A stretch of 64,000 bases of DNA, taken from NCBI GenBank assembly GCA_020060215.1, contig JAGVAP010000136.1, positions 52,483 to 116,482 on the forward strand, read 5' to 3'. The translations under genes were made by a program, and so were the position numbers. The notes under the pieces are model-generated. The model was not told where the DNA came from. It saw only the letters and a program-made list of their open reading frames with translations, and searched no databases. Positions 48,633 to 57,941 of this stretch are shown piece by piece. Every line of letters starts with the position of its first letter. Position 1 is the first letter of the stretch. Source of the stretch: Deltaproteobacteria bacterium (GTDB lineage: Bacteria > Desulfobacterota > DSM-4660 > Desulfatiglandales > HGW-15).

Positions 48633-50158
48633 TTCCTGCCCCCTTTGCCGTTTCCGTTGCCGTTTTCCAGGGCGATAAGGACGGAGTTGAGGTCTTCGAT
48701 GGCGGCGCGAAGCTCGGCGATGACGTCGGTGGCCAGTTCCTCGGGTTCGGGCAGGTCGTCGCTGTTCTCTAGGTCTTCATCCTTGAGCCATTTGAAGCCA
48801 TCGAGCTTGTAGTTCCGATCCCTTACCTCGGCGATGGTAAACTTACGCCAGCGGTCGCCGCCGAGGTAGCCCTTTGCACCCCCCGGGGAGTCGCCCTTCT
48901 TCCGCTTTGCCCGGCCGTTGGGGTCGTTTCCGTAGCACTTCTCGAACTCAGAGAAGTGTTCGGGCGTGAGCGGACGGTCCTTCTTGGTGATGCCGGGCAC
49001 GTTGGTGCGGGCGTCGTAAATCCAGGTGTTTTCGGTGGGGGCGCCCTTGCTGAAGAAGACGACGTTGGCCTTGACCCCCTGGCTGTACGGGGTGAACGTG
49101 CCGCGCGGCAGGCGCAGGACAGTGTGGAGATCGCAGTCCTCGGTGAGAATTTTGAAGACCTCGCCGGCCTGGTCGGCAAAGAGGCAGTTGTCCGGCAGGA
49201 CGACGGCGGCACGGCCACCGGGCTTGAGGATGGTAAGCACGTGCTGGACGAAGTTGAGCTGCTTGTTGCTGGTGGCGATGGTGAAGTCTTCGCGTTCGGG
49301 GGCCTGGTTCGCGCCGCGCGTGCCGAAGGGCGGGTTGGTGAGCACCACGTCCACCCAACGGGTCTGCTCGGGCGGATCGTAGATGGTGTCGCCGCCAATG
49401 ATCTGCGGCTCGACCTGGTGCAGAAAGAGGTTCATCAGGGCGAGACGACGCGGAGTATCGCTCTGATCCTGACCGAAATACGTCTTCGTGCGCACGCGCT
49501 TTGCCAACTCGCGCTCCATGGCGAGCGCACCTGCTCCCCCTTTCTTAATCGGTGCCATCAACCACTCGTAGGCGGCGACCAAGAAGCCGCCCGTGCCGCA
49601 GGCCGGGTCGCAGATGGCGAATTTCTTGTGGACTCGGGGGTCTGGCTTGACACAGCGGACGATGGAGTGAATTAGCACACGCGGAGTGAAGAACTGACCC
49701 GCACCCTTCTTGCCCTCGCTGGCGGCTTTCTCCAGGAGGCCCTCGTAGGCGTTAGCCTTGACGTCCACGCCCAGAGCGGTCCACTCAATCTCGTCAATCC
49801 CGGAGATCAGCCGTTTAAGGCTGACGGGCTTGGTGAAGCGTGATTGCGCTCCGGCGAATATCTGGCCGAGAATACTCTGCTGCTTGCCCAAGGCGCGAAG
49901 GATTTCGATGTAGCGGTCGATCACATCGGTACCGGCCGTGTCGCGAAGTGCCGGCCAAGAGCAATCAACCTTCCGTTTGCGCTTCGTGCCTTCCCCAGCG
50001 GTTTCCTCGACCTCAACCCGACTGAGATCAATGCCCTTCTCATCGGCCATCTTGATGAAGAGCAGGTAGGTCAACTGCTCTACGTACTCCGTGTAGCCGA
50101 TACCGTCGTGGCGGAGTGTGTGGCAGAACCCCCAAAGTTTCTGAACAACATCTGTCAT
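48629..50158 (-). CDS. hsdM: Type I restriction-modification methylase
   Basis: A 509-residue N6-adenine methyltransferase. SAM site FAICDPACGTGGFLVAAYEW and catalytic VVLTNPPFGTRG (NPPF) are present. An N-terminal helical domain (YTEYVEQLTYLLFIKMADE) has the HsdM pattern. It is 20 bases after hsdR. Confidence 0.93.
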   Translation of the reverse strand: MTDVVQKLWGFCHTLRHDGIGYTEYVEQLTYLLFIKMADEKGIDLSRVEVEETAGEGTKRKRKVDCSWPALRDTAGTDVIDRYIEILRALGKQQSILGQIFAGAQSRFTKPVSLKRLISGIDEIEWTALGVDVKANAYEGLLEKAASEGKKGAGQFFTPRVLIHSIVRCVKPDPRVHKKFAICDPACGTGGFLVAAYEWLMAPIKKGGAGALAMERELAKRVRTKTYFGQDQSDTPRRLALMNLFLHQVEPQIIGGDTIYDPPEQTRWVDVVLTNPPFGTRGANQAPEREDFTIATSNKQLNFVQHVLTILKPGGRAAVVLPDNCLFADQAGEVFKILTEDCDLHTVLRLPRGTFTPYSQGVKANVVFFSKGAPTENTWIYDARTNVPGITKKDRPLTPEHFSEFEKCYGNDPNGRAKRKKGDSPGGAKGYLGGDRWRKFTIAEVRDRNYKLDGFKWLKDEDLENSDDLPEPEELATDVIAELRAAIEDLNSVLIALENGNGNGKGGRK

Positions 50159-50178
50159 CGTAAGTCCTTCCTATGGGC

Positions 50179-52869
50179 TCAGGCCGCCATCGCCTCGTTA
50201 ATACTGTGGAGGAGATCGTCCAGCCGGTCGTTGAACGCGCGGTTTGCGGGCCCCCAGCCACCGTCGCGTGAGAAAATCGGGAGTACGTTGAAATCTTCGC
50301 GTTCAATCGTCAGGTTTTCAACCAGGTGCTCACGAATCCGGTCGAGCCAGAGTTGTTGCTCCAGCGTAAACGTTTGCCCGGCGGTAATGGCGGCCAGTGC
50401 TCGCTCGACGCGCTCGGGTGCGGTCAGTAAGGGCTCCTGCTCACGTGCGGCGTGCTTCACCATTGAGATGATATCTACTAGCGACTTACGGTAACAGGCG
50501 GCATGGGCCTTCTGGAGGTTCTCTGTGGTGAAGTGCTCACGGGCTAAGGCGAGTTTTTCGCGGAGTTCATTGAGTGCGTCGATACCCCAGCCCTGCGGCC
50601 GGCCAAGCAGGATGCCGATGGCCTCAACTTCGGCTTGCTTTTCCTTCACGAAACGTGTGAAGGCGGTCAGGTAGTCTTCCGGCTTGTACTCCCGTCCGAT
50701 ACCCTCTCGAATGAGCCATTGGGATTCGACCGAGTCTTCAGTACCATAGGCGACGTAGAATACCCGCGGTTTGCGAGGGTAATGCATCAACAGGTTTTGA
50801 AAATCCTTATTGCGGAGCAGTTGCATCGTTCCCGTGAAATCGTCGTCCAGAGCAGCCTGAAGGCCCTTTGCATAGCGAGCGAGGTCACCGTCGGGTATGA
50901 ACCTGGCGAACTGCTCGCGGGCCTCTGCGGACATCTCCTTGTCGATGCGCTGAAGCCGCTTGAGCAGGCAGCGGATGTTGTAAGAGCGGTCGTAGTTGGC
51001 CCAAATATCTTCGATGATCTCGACAATAGTCCTCGTCGGCCGGTCGGGCGGTTCGGCGGTGATGGCTGTCGCATGGCGGAAGTATTCCAGCAGCGTACCG
51101 TCGAAGCAGTCGAAGACGGTGAAGTGCGACTTGTCAGTGAACTTCTCGCCCTTGCGCGTGCCGCGGCCGAGGATCTGCTCGAACAGGATGCGACTCTTGA
51201 TCGGACGAAGCAGGACGATGAACTCCAGGTCGGGGATGTCTACGCCGGTTGAGAGCATGTCCACGGTGACGACGATGCCGGGATTGGGCCGGTTGCGGAA
51301 CTCGCGGATGCGCTGAAGCGGGCGATCCACCCGGCCGGTGATCTTATGGACAAACGAATCGCCGCGGCCGAAGATATCGCGGCAGATGTCCACGAGCTGG
51401 TCGGCGTGCGAGGTGTGTGGCAGGTCGTTGGCCGCAAAAATCAGGCACTTCGGTTGCCGGCCAAAGCGTTGCTCGTGCTCGTCGGCATACTTCTTCAATT
51501 CCTCGATGATCTTGCGGTTGGAGTCGGGCGAGGTGATGGCCTGTTCGATTTCCGCAGACGGAAACTCCCGCTCGTCCTCCAGTTCGTCCATTTTCTCCGC
51601 GCCGCTTCGCGTGTCGATGACTCCGACCTGTTCGCCCTCCTCAAGAAAGATGCCGTTCATACGGACGTTGGACTTGATCTTCACCGCATCGTAATCGACG
51701 AGGTACCCTTCGCGGACGGCCCGTTCGTACTCATAGCGAAATACCACATCTTTAAAGTACGCCTTTGTATGGGCCGCGGGGGTTGCCGTCAAGCCGATCT
51801 TGATGGCATCGAAGTGATCCAGTGTGTTGCGCCAGATCGAAACCTCGCTTGTGCTGTAACCACGATGGCACTCGTCCGCGATTACGATGTCAAAGGCGTG
51901 AATCGGTATATCGAGGCGCTCTGCTTCCTCATCGATCTCTTCGTCGCCGAGACCGAAGTTTGCCTGCCGGCCAAACAGATTGACGGTCATCCGCTGGATG
52001 GTTGACACATATACGAACGCATGACCAGGCTTAGGGTCTGTTAAGTAGGCGGTGGGCAGAACCTTCGGGTCGAACTTCTCGTCCTCCCCAAGGTCCTCGC
52101 GATGAAACCGCTGGCTGTAGACCTCGTACACCTGGTCGAACTTGAGGCCCGGCTCTGGCTCGAAGGCGGCAAATGTCCTTACAGCTTGGGCGGCAAGCGC
52201 GCGCCGATCCACCAGGAACAGGATTCGCCGACCGACTCCGGCCTTCATAAGACGGTACACCTGATTGACCATCGTGAAGGTCTTGCCCGTGCCGGTAGCC
52301 ATGGCTAATAGCATGAGGCGTTTTCGATCAGGGACTGCTTTTTCGACGGCCTGGTTGGCTTCGATCTGGTATGGCCGTAATCGCCAATGCCACTGGGTGT
52401 TGCCAAAGAGGGCAGCGATAGACGCATTGAAATCACGCCCCAGTAATTCCAACAACGCGGCCGGTGTATGGAACCCGCTGACCTTCCGTGATCGATTGAG
52501 CGGATGACGAACGTCGTGAAACCAAATAACCTCGCCGTTTGTGGAGTAAAGAAAAGGTACGCGGAGCCCGTCGAAATCGAACTTCTCGGCAAGCAGGCCG
52601 CGGGCGTATCGTTCCGCTTGAGTCAAGACACCCTGAGGTCCCAAAGTGAGCTTCTTGGCTTCAACAATGCCCAATACGATCCCGTCGGAAGTCAAGGCAT
52701 AATCGGCCGGCCCATTGGCGGTAGGGTATTCCGTAATCGCGGAGTAACCGCGGGTTGGCGATGCGAGTGGGACGAAAGGGATAACGTTCCAGCCCAACCC
52801 CTTCAGTTTGGGATCGATCAGTGACTTTCGCGTCAGCCATTCAGATTGTCCCGGATCGTCTCTGCGCAT
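50179..52869 (-). CDS. hsdR: Type I restriction endonuclease motor subunit
   Basis: An 896-residue protein. The N-terminal nuclease site is PADYALTSDGIVLGIVEAKK (D...ExK). The helicase part has LLAMATGTGKTFTMV (Walker A), FDIVIADECHRGYST (DECH), KIGLTATPAAHTK, and FEQILGRGTRKGE (motif VI). All motifs are intact, so restriction activity is expected. It starts the operon; a promoter-like site is at 52900-52928. Confidence 0.93.
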   Translation of the reverse strand: MRRDDPGQSEWLTRKSLIDPKLKGLGWNVIPFVPLASPTRGYSAITEYPTANGPADYALTSDGIVLGIVEAKKLTLGPQGVLTQAERYARGLLAEKFDFDGLRVPFLYSTNGEVIWFHDVRHPLNRSRKVSGFHTPAALLELLGRDFNASIAALFGNTQWHWRLRPYQIEANQAVEKAVPDRKRLMLLAMATGTGKTFTMVNQVYRLMKAGVGRRILFLVDRRALAAQAVRTFAAFEPEPGLKFDQVYEVYSQRFHREDLGEDEKFDPKVLPTAYLTDPKPGHAFVYVSTIQRMTVNLFGRQANFGLGDEEIDEEAERLDIPIHAFDIVIADECHRGYSTSEVSIWRNTLDHFDAIKIGLTATPAAHTKAYFKDVVFRYEYERAVREGYLVDYDAVKIKSNVRMNGIFLEEGEQVGVIDTRSGAEKMDELEDEREFPSAEIEQAITSPDSNRKIIEELKKYADEHEQRFGRQPKCLIFAANDLPHTSHADQLVDICRDIFGRGDSFVHKITGRVDRPLQRIREFRNRPNPGIVVTVDMLSTGVDIPDLEFIVLLRPIKSRILFEQILGRGTRKGEKFTDKSHFTVFDCFDGTLLEYFRHATAITAEPPDRPTRTIVEIIEDIWANYDRSYNIRCLLKRLQRIDKEMSAEAREQFARFIPDGDLARYAKGLQAALDDDFTGTMQLLRNKDFQNLLMHYPRKPRVFYVAYGTEDSVESQWLIREGIGREYKPEDYLTAFTRFVKEKQAEVEAIGILLGRPQGWGIDALNELREKLALAREHFTTENLQKAHAACYRKSLVDIISMVKHAAREQEPLLTAPERVERALAAITAGQTFTLEQQLWLDRIREHLVENLTIEREDFNVLPIFSRDGGWGPANRAFNDRLDDLLHSINEAMAA

Positions 52870-53637
52870 AGTGTGGTTTCAGCTGATTAAAATGGGCATA
52901 CTTTATTACTGACATCCCAACGGATCAACAATTTTCCGAAGGAATGACAAAGGATGGCTCCGAACTAATGACCAGGAGACAGCTGCACTTTCAGGGGCGC
53001 AGGTTCAATGGTTCCCATCAGGAGGGGGGTTCTGATCCAGCAGCCAATAATAATGCGGTTATAGCGTGCCCACGACGAGGAGTCTCGGCCTTCTGACCAG
53101 CCCCAAAATTCTCCCTCTCGCTCACCTGTACACCCTGGAGAGGTTGATTGCGATCAAATTCGGTCGTGTCGTTGAATGCACGGACAACAGGCTCATTTGG
53201 TGTCTTGGCCGTGCATCATCTGGATATAGGGGACGCTGGATAAAAAAAAGGCAGCAGGATTGGCCCCACTGCCCTTGCCGGTGTCCTTACGATACCTTAC
53301 CTTACCTCATGCGTGGCAACGTTGGTGGCCCGTCGGCATGAAAGGTAACCTCTTATGCAATGCACAAGAGGTTGCAAATTGGCGGGTCGCGGCTGGAGGT
53401 CGCAGCCTCCCGTCGGCACGCCAATGTTCCGCTGCTGATCGGCCTCACCGACAAACCGGGCAGCATGGGAACGCAAGGTTGGTTATTCCTATCATGGTGC
53501 CGCTCCGGATGCAATCTTTATTGTCGCAGCCTTTTGGGCTACCCGCTTGTCGTGCATCCAACATTGAATGCTGAATCCACTCAAATTTCAGTGCTTATCA
53601 AGTCACAATAGTTCTTGCAGTAGTGAACGGGACAGGA
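52870..53637. other. Gap upstream of hsdR
   Basis: About 770 bases without a supported gene on either strand. Besides the hsdR promoter candidate no RNA gene, terminator or repeat was found; it may be scar DNA between island modules. Confidence 0.4.
52900..52928 (-). promoter_or_regulatory. hsdR: Promoter candidate for hsdR
   Basis: Minus-strand TTGATC (52928-52923), 17-base spacer, TAAAGT (52905-52900), about 30 bases before ATG 52869. Confidence 0.45.
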
Positions 53638-53979
53638 TTAGCTGAAGGGGTATACAGCGCGGAATATCATCAATACTTGGCGGAGTGACTCATCAGGCAT
53701 GCCCTTGAGGATAGCTTTGATTTCCGTTTCAAGCTCCTTGCGGCTCAGGACCTCGTGTTCAAAACGGAAAAGCTCCAGGATCTTCACTTCGAGAGCATCC
53801 GCTATCTTGGAGAGAACCTCCAGTGAGGGATTCTGGTTTCCCCTCTCGACATCCCCCAGGAACTTGTAATTCACATCCGCCCTTGCTCCAAGCTCCTGTT
53901 GTGTCCATCCCTTGGCGTTTCGCAAGAAACGTATACGCCTTCCAAGCAGGACTTTCGGGTTCTCCTGTCGCTTTTCCAT
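53638..53979 (-). CDS. XRE-family HTH regulator
   Basis: A 113-residue protein with a Cro/C1 HTH (LGRRIRFLRNAKGWTQQELG, then VNYKFLGDVERGNQNPSLEV). The C-terminal part (LSRKELETEIKAILKGMPDE) is a short helical tail. It is 770 bases upstream of hsdR, on the same strand, and divergent from the membrane-protein gene. Control of the restriction genes or of its own island is possible but not shown. Confidence 0.8.
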   Translation of the reverse strand: MEKRQENPKVLLGRRIRFLRNAKGWTQQELGARADVNYKFLGDVERGNQNPSLEVLSKIADALEVKILELFRFEHEVLSRKELETEIKAILKGMPDESLRQVLMIFRAVYPFS

Positions 53980-54157
53980 CGGCCCAATATATCCGGCAAT
54001 AGGATCGTCATAAACCTACCATTGACGGCATTTTCCCTTGACAGGGATGATATAGGAGGTAAAAAGAGGAATCCTGCCGTACAAAGATGGTGAAGTCCAA
54101 GATGCGTCTTTCCGAATTTGCGAGGCCGTATGGATCTCACGAGGAAGGAGGATTGAA

Positions 54158-54508
54158 ATGAGGAACGAATGGAGGGTCTATCTTGGAATCGTGTTGATGA
54201 TGCTCTTGCCGTCTCTATATCTCGCACTCCCGCAGCATCGTGAGTTCATTCATGTTCTAATGGTCACTTCCTATGGGTTTGGGATTTGTCTGACGCTGGC
54301 CATGGCCGTTGCTTACGGCGCTTCGGTGTTGTGGGGGAAGGTGACGAACCGGTCCTTTATGGACATGGCGCCCTATCTCATAGGGGCGGCAGTCATGATT
54401 GCCGGGCTCTACTTCTTTGCAAGCGGCAAAGACCCAAAACTGGGGGTCTTGGCTATGATTGCAGGACCGTTTTTCTTGGGAATGATCTTAGTCGGAATGC
54501 GTCTATAG
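54158..54508 (+). CDS. Small membrane protein
   Basis: A 116-residue protein after AGGAAGGAGG. Four hydrophobic helices (VYLGIVLMMLLPSLYLAL, VTSYGFGICLTLAMAVAYG, YLIGAAVMIAGLYFFA, LGVLAMIAGPFFLGMILVG) separated by short loops; no signal cleavage or catalytic motif. Diverges from the XRE gene. Function unknown. Confidence 0.7.
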   Translation: MRNEWRVYLGIVLMMLLPSLYLALPQHREFIHVLMVTSYGFGICLTLAMAVAYGASVLWGKVTNRSFMDMAPYLIGAAVMIAGLYFFASGKDPKLGVLAMIAGPFFLGMILVGMRL

Positions 54509-54526
54509 GAATGTACAAACGTCCTG

Positions 54527-55573
54527 CTAAGAAGTAATATTTTGCTCCCCAAAGAGGTGCGCCACCGCTCTTTTATAATCGGTGAAGAGTTTCCGGTACC
54601 CTTTGTCGCTTGTGTTCATTTCAAGGCTATTAACAAGGCGCCGGTAGTACCACTCCTGTAGATCCTTCCCTCTGTTGCACCTGGCCCAAACCCTTTCCCC
54701 GATCTCCTTCCTGGCCCTGGCAATCGACCGGATATTATGCAGCTTGTCTGCACAGGAGACCATCTTCTCCTCCAGCCCTTTGTTCTTGATGGCTTCAATT
54801 GCAGCCTCTTTCCGTACTTCCCACGGCAAGGTCTTATCGGATTCCGAAGCTGCCGCCACCATTGAAGCAACCTTGGCACCGAAATGTCCGCGTATGTAGT
54901 CCGGGGTGACGTAGGTATCCTCGGTGGCGTCATGGAGAATCCCGGCTGCGATCACTTCATCGGAACACCCTGCCTTGGCCAGCAACAGAGCAACCCCGAA
55001 GGGATGGCTGATGTAGGGGATATCGGTTTTCTTCCGCACTTGGCTTCTGTGGGCTTTCGCGGCAAGTTCGGTGGCCCTGTCCAGGAGATCGGCGCCTGGA
55101 TCACTCTCTTCGGCCTTCCACTTTAGGAAAGGGAAGAACACCAGATTCAGGTCGAGGTATTTTCGATGTGCGGTCACCTCCTCTCCTACCCACTCCGGCT
55201 TTTTGACCGCCTGATCTTCTCTCACCATGGCACGAGCGAGTACAAGCCCGTGGTTCTCGCCAGAGAACTCGTCAACTTCCCATGCAAGCCCCCCTTGCTC
55301 GACAGTGAATCTCCGCTTCTCAATGACAGACCCGATGGAGAGGTCGAGCATCTCCTCCGCGTCTCGGATCGGAACTTCATAACGATATTCGGGCCGTGCA
55401 GAGTCCTTCTCTGCACCCATTATCGTTACAATCCCTTTCCCATTGAGGATGGTTACAACCACCTCCCTTTCCTCGTCCGTTGACAGATATCCCATCCGGA
55501 TGTCCACCCCCTGGGCAGCACGCCCCCACGAACTCCCGTTCACCAGAAATCTCCTGCTGTTGTCGATGCTCAC
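54527..55573 (-). CDS. CYTH-like domain fused to RelA/SpoT-type HD hydrolase
   Basis: A 348-residue protein. GTG 55573 is chosen: AAAGGAG lies five bases before it, while the ATG at 55588 is itself the ribosome site. Residues 1-120 follow the CYTH/triphosphate-tunnel pattern (RRFLVNGSSWGRAA; RMGYLSTDEERE; AWEVDEFSGENHGLVLAR), but the usual ExExK is degraded to DNSR. The second half is an HD hydrolase (GILHDATEDT; SCADKLHNIRS) like small alarmone hydrolases, with no synthetase. It may hydrolyse nucleotides under control of the CYTH-like sensor. Confidence 0.75.
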   Translation of the reverse strand: MSIDNSRRFLVNGSSWGRAAQGVDIRMGYLSTDEEREVVVTILNGKGIVTIMGAEKDSARPEYRYEVPIRDAEEMLDLSIGSVIEKRRFTVEQGGLAWEVDEFSGENHGLVLARAMVREDQAVKKPEWVGEEVTAHRKYLDLNLVFFPFLKWKAEESDPGADLLDRATELAAKAHRSQVRKKTDIPYISHPFGVALLLAKAGCSDEVIAAGILHDATEDTYVTPDYIRGHFGAKVASMVAAASESDKTLPWEVRKEAAIEAIKNKGLEEKMVSCADKLHNIRSIARARKEIGERVWARCNRGKDLQEWYYRRLVNSLEMNTSDKGYRKLFTDYKRAVAHLFGEQNITS

Positions 55574-55607
55574 CTTTTCTCCTTTCATTGACGATTTCAG
55601 AAACATC

Positions 55608-56567
55608 TCATGCGGCCATTTTCAATGCCACGAGGAGTGCCCTCTTGTTCAGTTCCGCGCCGCTTCCGAACCACAGGCTCTTGAGGGTGTTGTCCTGGTT
55701 CTTTCCACGGAAGTAATTGAGATACTCGTTCACTGCATTATAAGCACCCCAATAAGTCCGCCCGGCCTGCCTGCTGCCCCTGCCCTCCTCAAACAACCGG
55801 ATGACCTTGGGAACGATCTTTTCTTCACCCGTCCTCCTTTGGTTGCTCTCCTTTGGCTTTGGTGGAAAGACGAACCGAATGTACTTAACCAGATCATTGC
55901 GGTTAATCCCCTTTCCCATGAGCCGCCTGTATTGTTCCACGGTAGCGGTAAACTCCCGATGCGCAAGATCGATCGTCTCCCTGATGGATACAAGGTTCCT
56001 CTTCACTCCGGCGGTGTGCCGGACCCGCAGGAGCTTGCTCGCCTTGGATTCATGGGCGAGGCAGAGGGTATTGTGACAAACGACGCGGATGGGAGTGAAG
56101 CCCACCCGAACCGCGAGGCGCCCGTCATGGGAATTTGAGAGCAGGAGGTAGTGACTGACGATGTCATCTCCTGCAACCCGCAAGGGGTCACGCCTTATCC
56201 TCGCAAGCACCCACACCTTTGCCCCTCTCTGTAAGCTCCCGGCTGTTTCCAGTATTGCCTGGCCACCGTCAAGGAAAGGCTGAAACCACTTGACGGCATC
56301 GTGATTCTGGAGCGGCTTGTAATCCTTTCCAACGATCCCCAGTACGGTATTATCCGTGTCCCGGCAGGTCGCATAGTGGTTCAGTAGACCCATCGGTATC
56401 CCTCTGGCATCTTTGGTATAGAGATGCCGGAGACCCACCTTCCACTTCAATCCCGCCGCCGCAATGGCCTCCTCGATGCTCAGCTTATTTTCTTCCGGAA
56501 TGTAAACCCCAAGTCCGTGCCATGGTTCCCTGCCAACGTAGAACATCCCCTCGACTTCATGCGGCAT
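55608..56567 (-). CDS. DUF932 (phage/plasmid-like) protein
   Basis: A 319-residue protein. PHEVEGMFYVGREPWHGLG and the later VGKDYKPLQNHDAVKWFQPF are the TIGR03299/DUF932 hallmarks found on plasmids, phages and islands. It is 34 bases upstream of the CYTH-HD gene, likely one transcript. Biochemical role unknown; the family suggests mobile-element origin. Confidence 0.8.
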   Translation of the reverse strand: MPHEVEGMFYVGREPWHGLGVYIPEENKLSIEEAIAAAGLKWKVGLRHLYTKDARGIPMGLLNHYATCRDTDNTVLGIVGKDYKPLQNHDAVKWFQPFLDGGQAILETAGSLQRGAKVWVLARIRRDPLRVAGDDIVSHYLLLSNSHDGRLAVRVGFTPIRVVCHNTLCLAHESKASKLLRVRHTAGVKRNLVSIRETIDLAHREFTATVEQYRRLMGKGINRNDLVKYIRFVFPPKPKESNQRRTGEEKIVPKVIRLFEEGRGSRQAGRTYWGAYNAVNEYLNYFRGKNQDNTLKSLWFGSGAELNKRALLVALKMAA

Positions 56568-56984
56568 GGTAATCCCTCCCTGTCAGAAGGTTTCCGGCGA
56601 ACGGTTCCGCTTTAACCACGGAAACGTCGCCAATGGGTCATGCTGCGACCCTGTGCATCATGTCTTTACGCTGAGAGTTTGAAAGAAACGATGGAAAGAT
56701 TGGATTGATTCTGAAGTTGACTGGAAGTGAAGCTGATGTGCGTTTTTTTGTACTACAGCACGTGAAAACCTGCAACAAAAATGAACGTAACTACCATTGA
56801 AAGGCATTTCGTACCTTCATTCAACAGATGAGGTTCCCCGTGGAACTCCCTGGCTCTACCGGCTCGTACCGGAAAGACGAAACAGGACCGCTCAACTCAA
56901 AATCGAGGGAATTATGCGAGGGCCGATGATGCCAACGGGGGACGGGACTGCGGTCCCTGGATTTTTCGACGCACAGTATCCCCC
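56568..56984. other. Gap between DUF932 and next gene
   Basis: About 420 bases. A 63-codon plus-strand frame at 56797-56988 lacks a ribosome site and is not accepted. No RNA or terminator recognised. Confidence 0.35.
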
Positions 56985-57470
56985 CTAAACAAGAACCGCC
57001 TCCATGCTGTCGCTTTCCTCTTTCTCCTTGGCCATGGCGTCAAGCCTCTCCAGTGCCTGGACGAACCATTCCGGGAGATCGCCTGGATTGATGCTTTCGG
57101 GTTCCTCCTGGACACGCCGAAGCATTTCGAAAAAGTAGAGACGCTTAGGATGCTGCGCATCGGGATCTGTCCTCAAGAGTTGTGTCCGAACACCTCCGTC
57201 GAAATCCTTGAACTGGATGATGATCTCGTGGGCCGGATCGTACGTCGCAAGGAGATGGGCGGAATGAGCTGCGGTGTTGGCATCAACCTTCTCTATCTCT
57301 TCTTGATCGAACTTTATGGCCAGCAACCGGGGACCACGTGCATTCGGGTTTGGGTCTTCCTCGATCCCGATCACGAGTCGGCCATATCGCTCATACCAAT
57401 CATAAGCCGTTAGTGCCAACCAGTCCCATTGACTTAGGACCATCTCAACGTAAGAAGGCAATGCGCTCAT
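56985..57470 (-). CDS. Uncharacterised island protein
   Basis: A 161-residue protein. Start 57470 (MSALPSYVEMV) is preferred since the longer frame overlaps the neighbour by 65 bases. It is acidic and helical, with AYDWYERYGRLVIGIEEDPN and a C-terminal EWFVQALERLDAMAKEKEE. No domain recognised. It follows the small RHH-like gene by 19 bases and may be its operon partner. Confidence 0.6.
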   Translation of the reverse strand: MSALPSYVEMVLSQWDWLALTAYDWYERYGRLVIGIEEDPNPNARGPRLLAIKFDQEEIEKVDANTAAHSAHLLATYDPAHEIIIQFKDFDGGVRTQLLRTDPDAQHPKRLYFFEMLRRVQEEPESINPGDLPEWFVQALERLDAMAKEKEESDSMEAVLV

Positions 57471-57489
57471 CTCTTTCGAAATCCCTCCT

Positions 57490-57726
57490 TCACACTCTCG
57501 GTTTCCGTTTCTTCGGATCGGGAACCTCAAAGGAAAGCGAATATCGGGTTCCACCCTCCCGTACCTCCGGCGGTCGAGCCGAGAACTTGTGATCCTCCAG
57601 GAACTGTTCGACGGCCTCCTCCAGGAGGGTCTGGATGGGTTTATCCTCGGCGGCGGCCAGCAACTTCAGGTTTCGGTAAAGGTCCTCTCTCAGCTTCGTG
57701 GCAAACGGGCGGTATTTCTCCTCCAT
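57490..57726 (-). CDS. Small RHH-like DNA-binding protein
   Basis: A 78-residue protein: KLREDLYRNLKLLAAAEDKP followed by QTLLEEAVEQFLEDH is the strand-helix-helix order of RHH antitoxins/repressors, though slightly short of the classical start. The end is basic (DPKKRKPRV). It may control the downstream gene. Confidence 0.65.
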   Translation of the reverse strand: MEEKYRPFATKLREDLYRNLKLLAAAEDKPIQTLLEEAVEQFLEDHKFSARPPEVREGGTRYSLSFEVPDPKKRKPRV

Positions 57727-57941
57727 GTCGGTCTGGTGTTCCTTTCAGAGCTTGGGTCAAGCATAAAGCTATCATCATGAAAAAGAAAACAAGAAAATAA
57801 GTCCATTCCCTCCACTTTGTCTCTTTTCTTCCCAGGCATTTGAGCTAATACTCTTCTGGTTGGGTGAACCATCATGGAATCCAGGTACATACGTTCTTCT
57901 CAGCATCAACAAGGAGTCCCAAAAGCCTTCGTGGAAGGAAG

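Noticed and set aside
56797..56988. 63-codon plus-strand frame
   Set aside because: No ribosome site and overlaps the end of a better-supported minus-strand gene.
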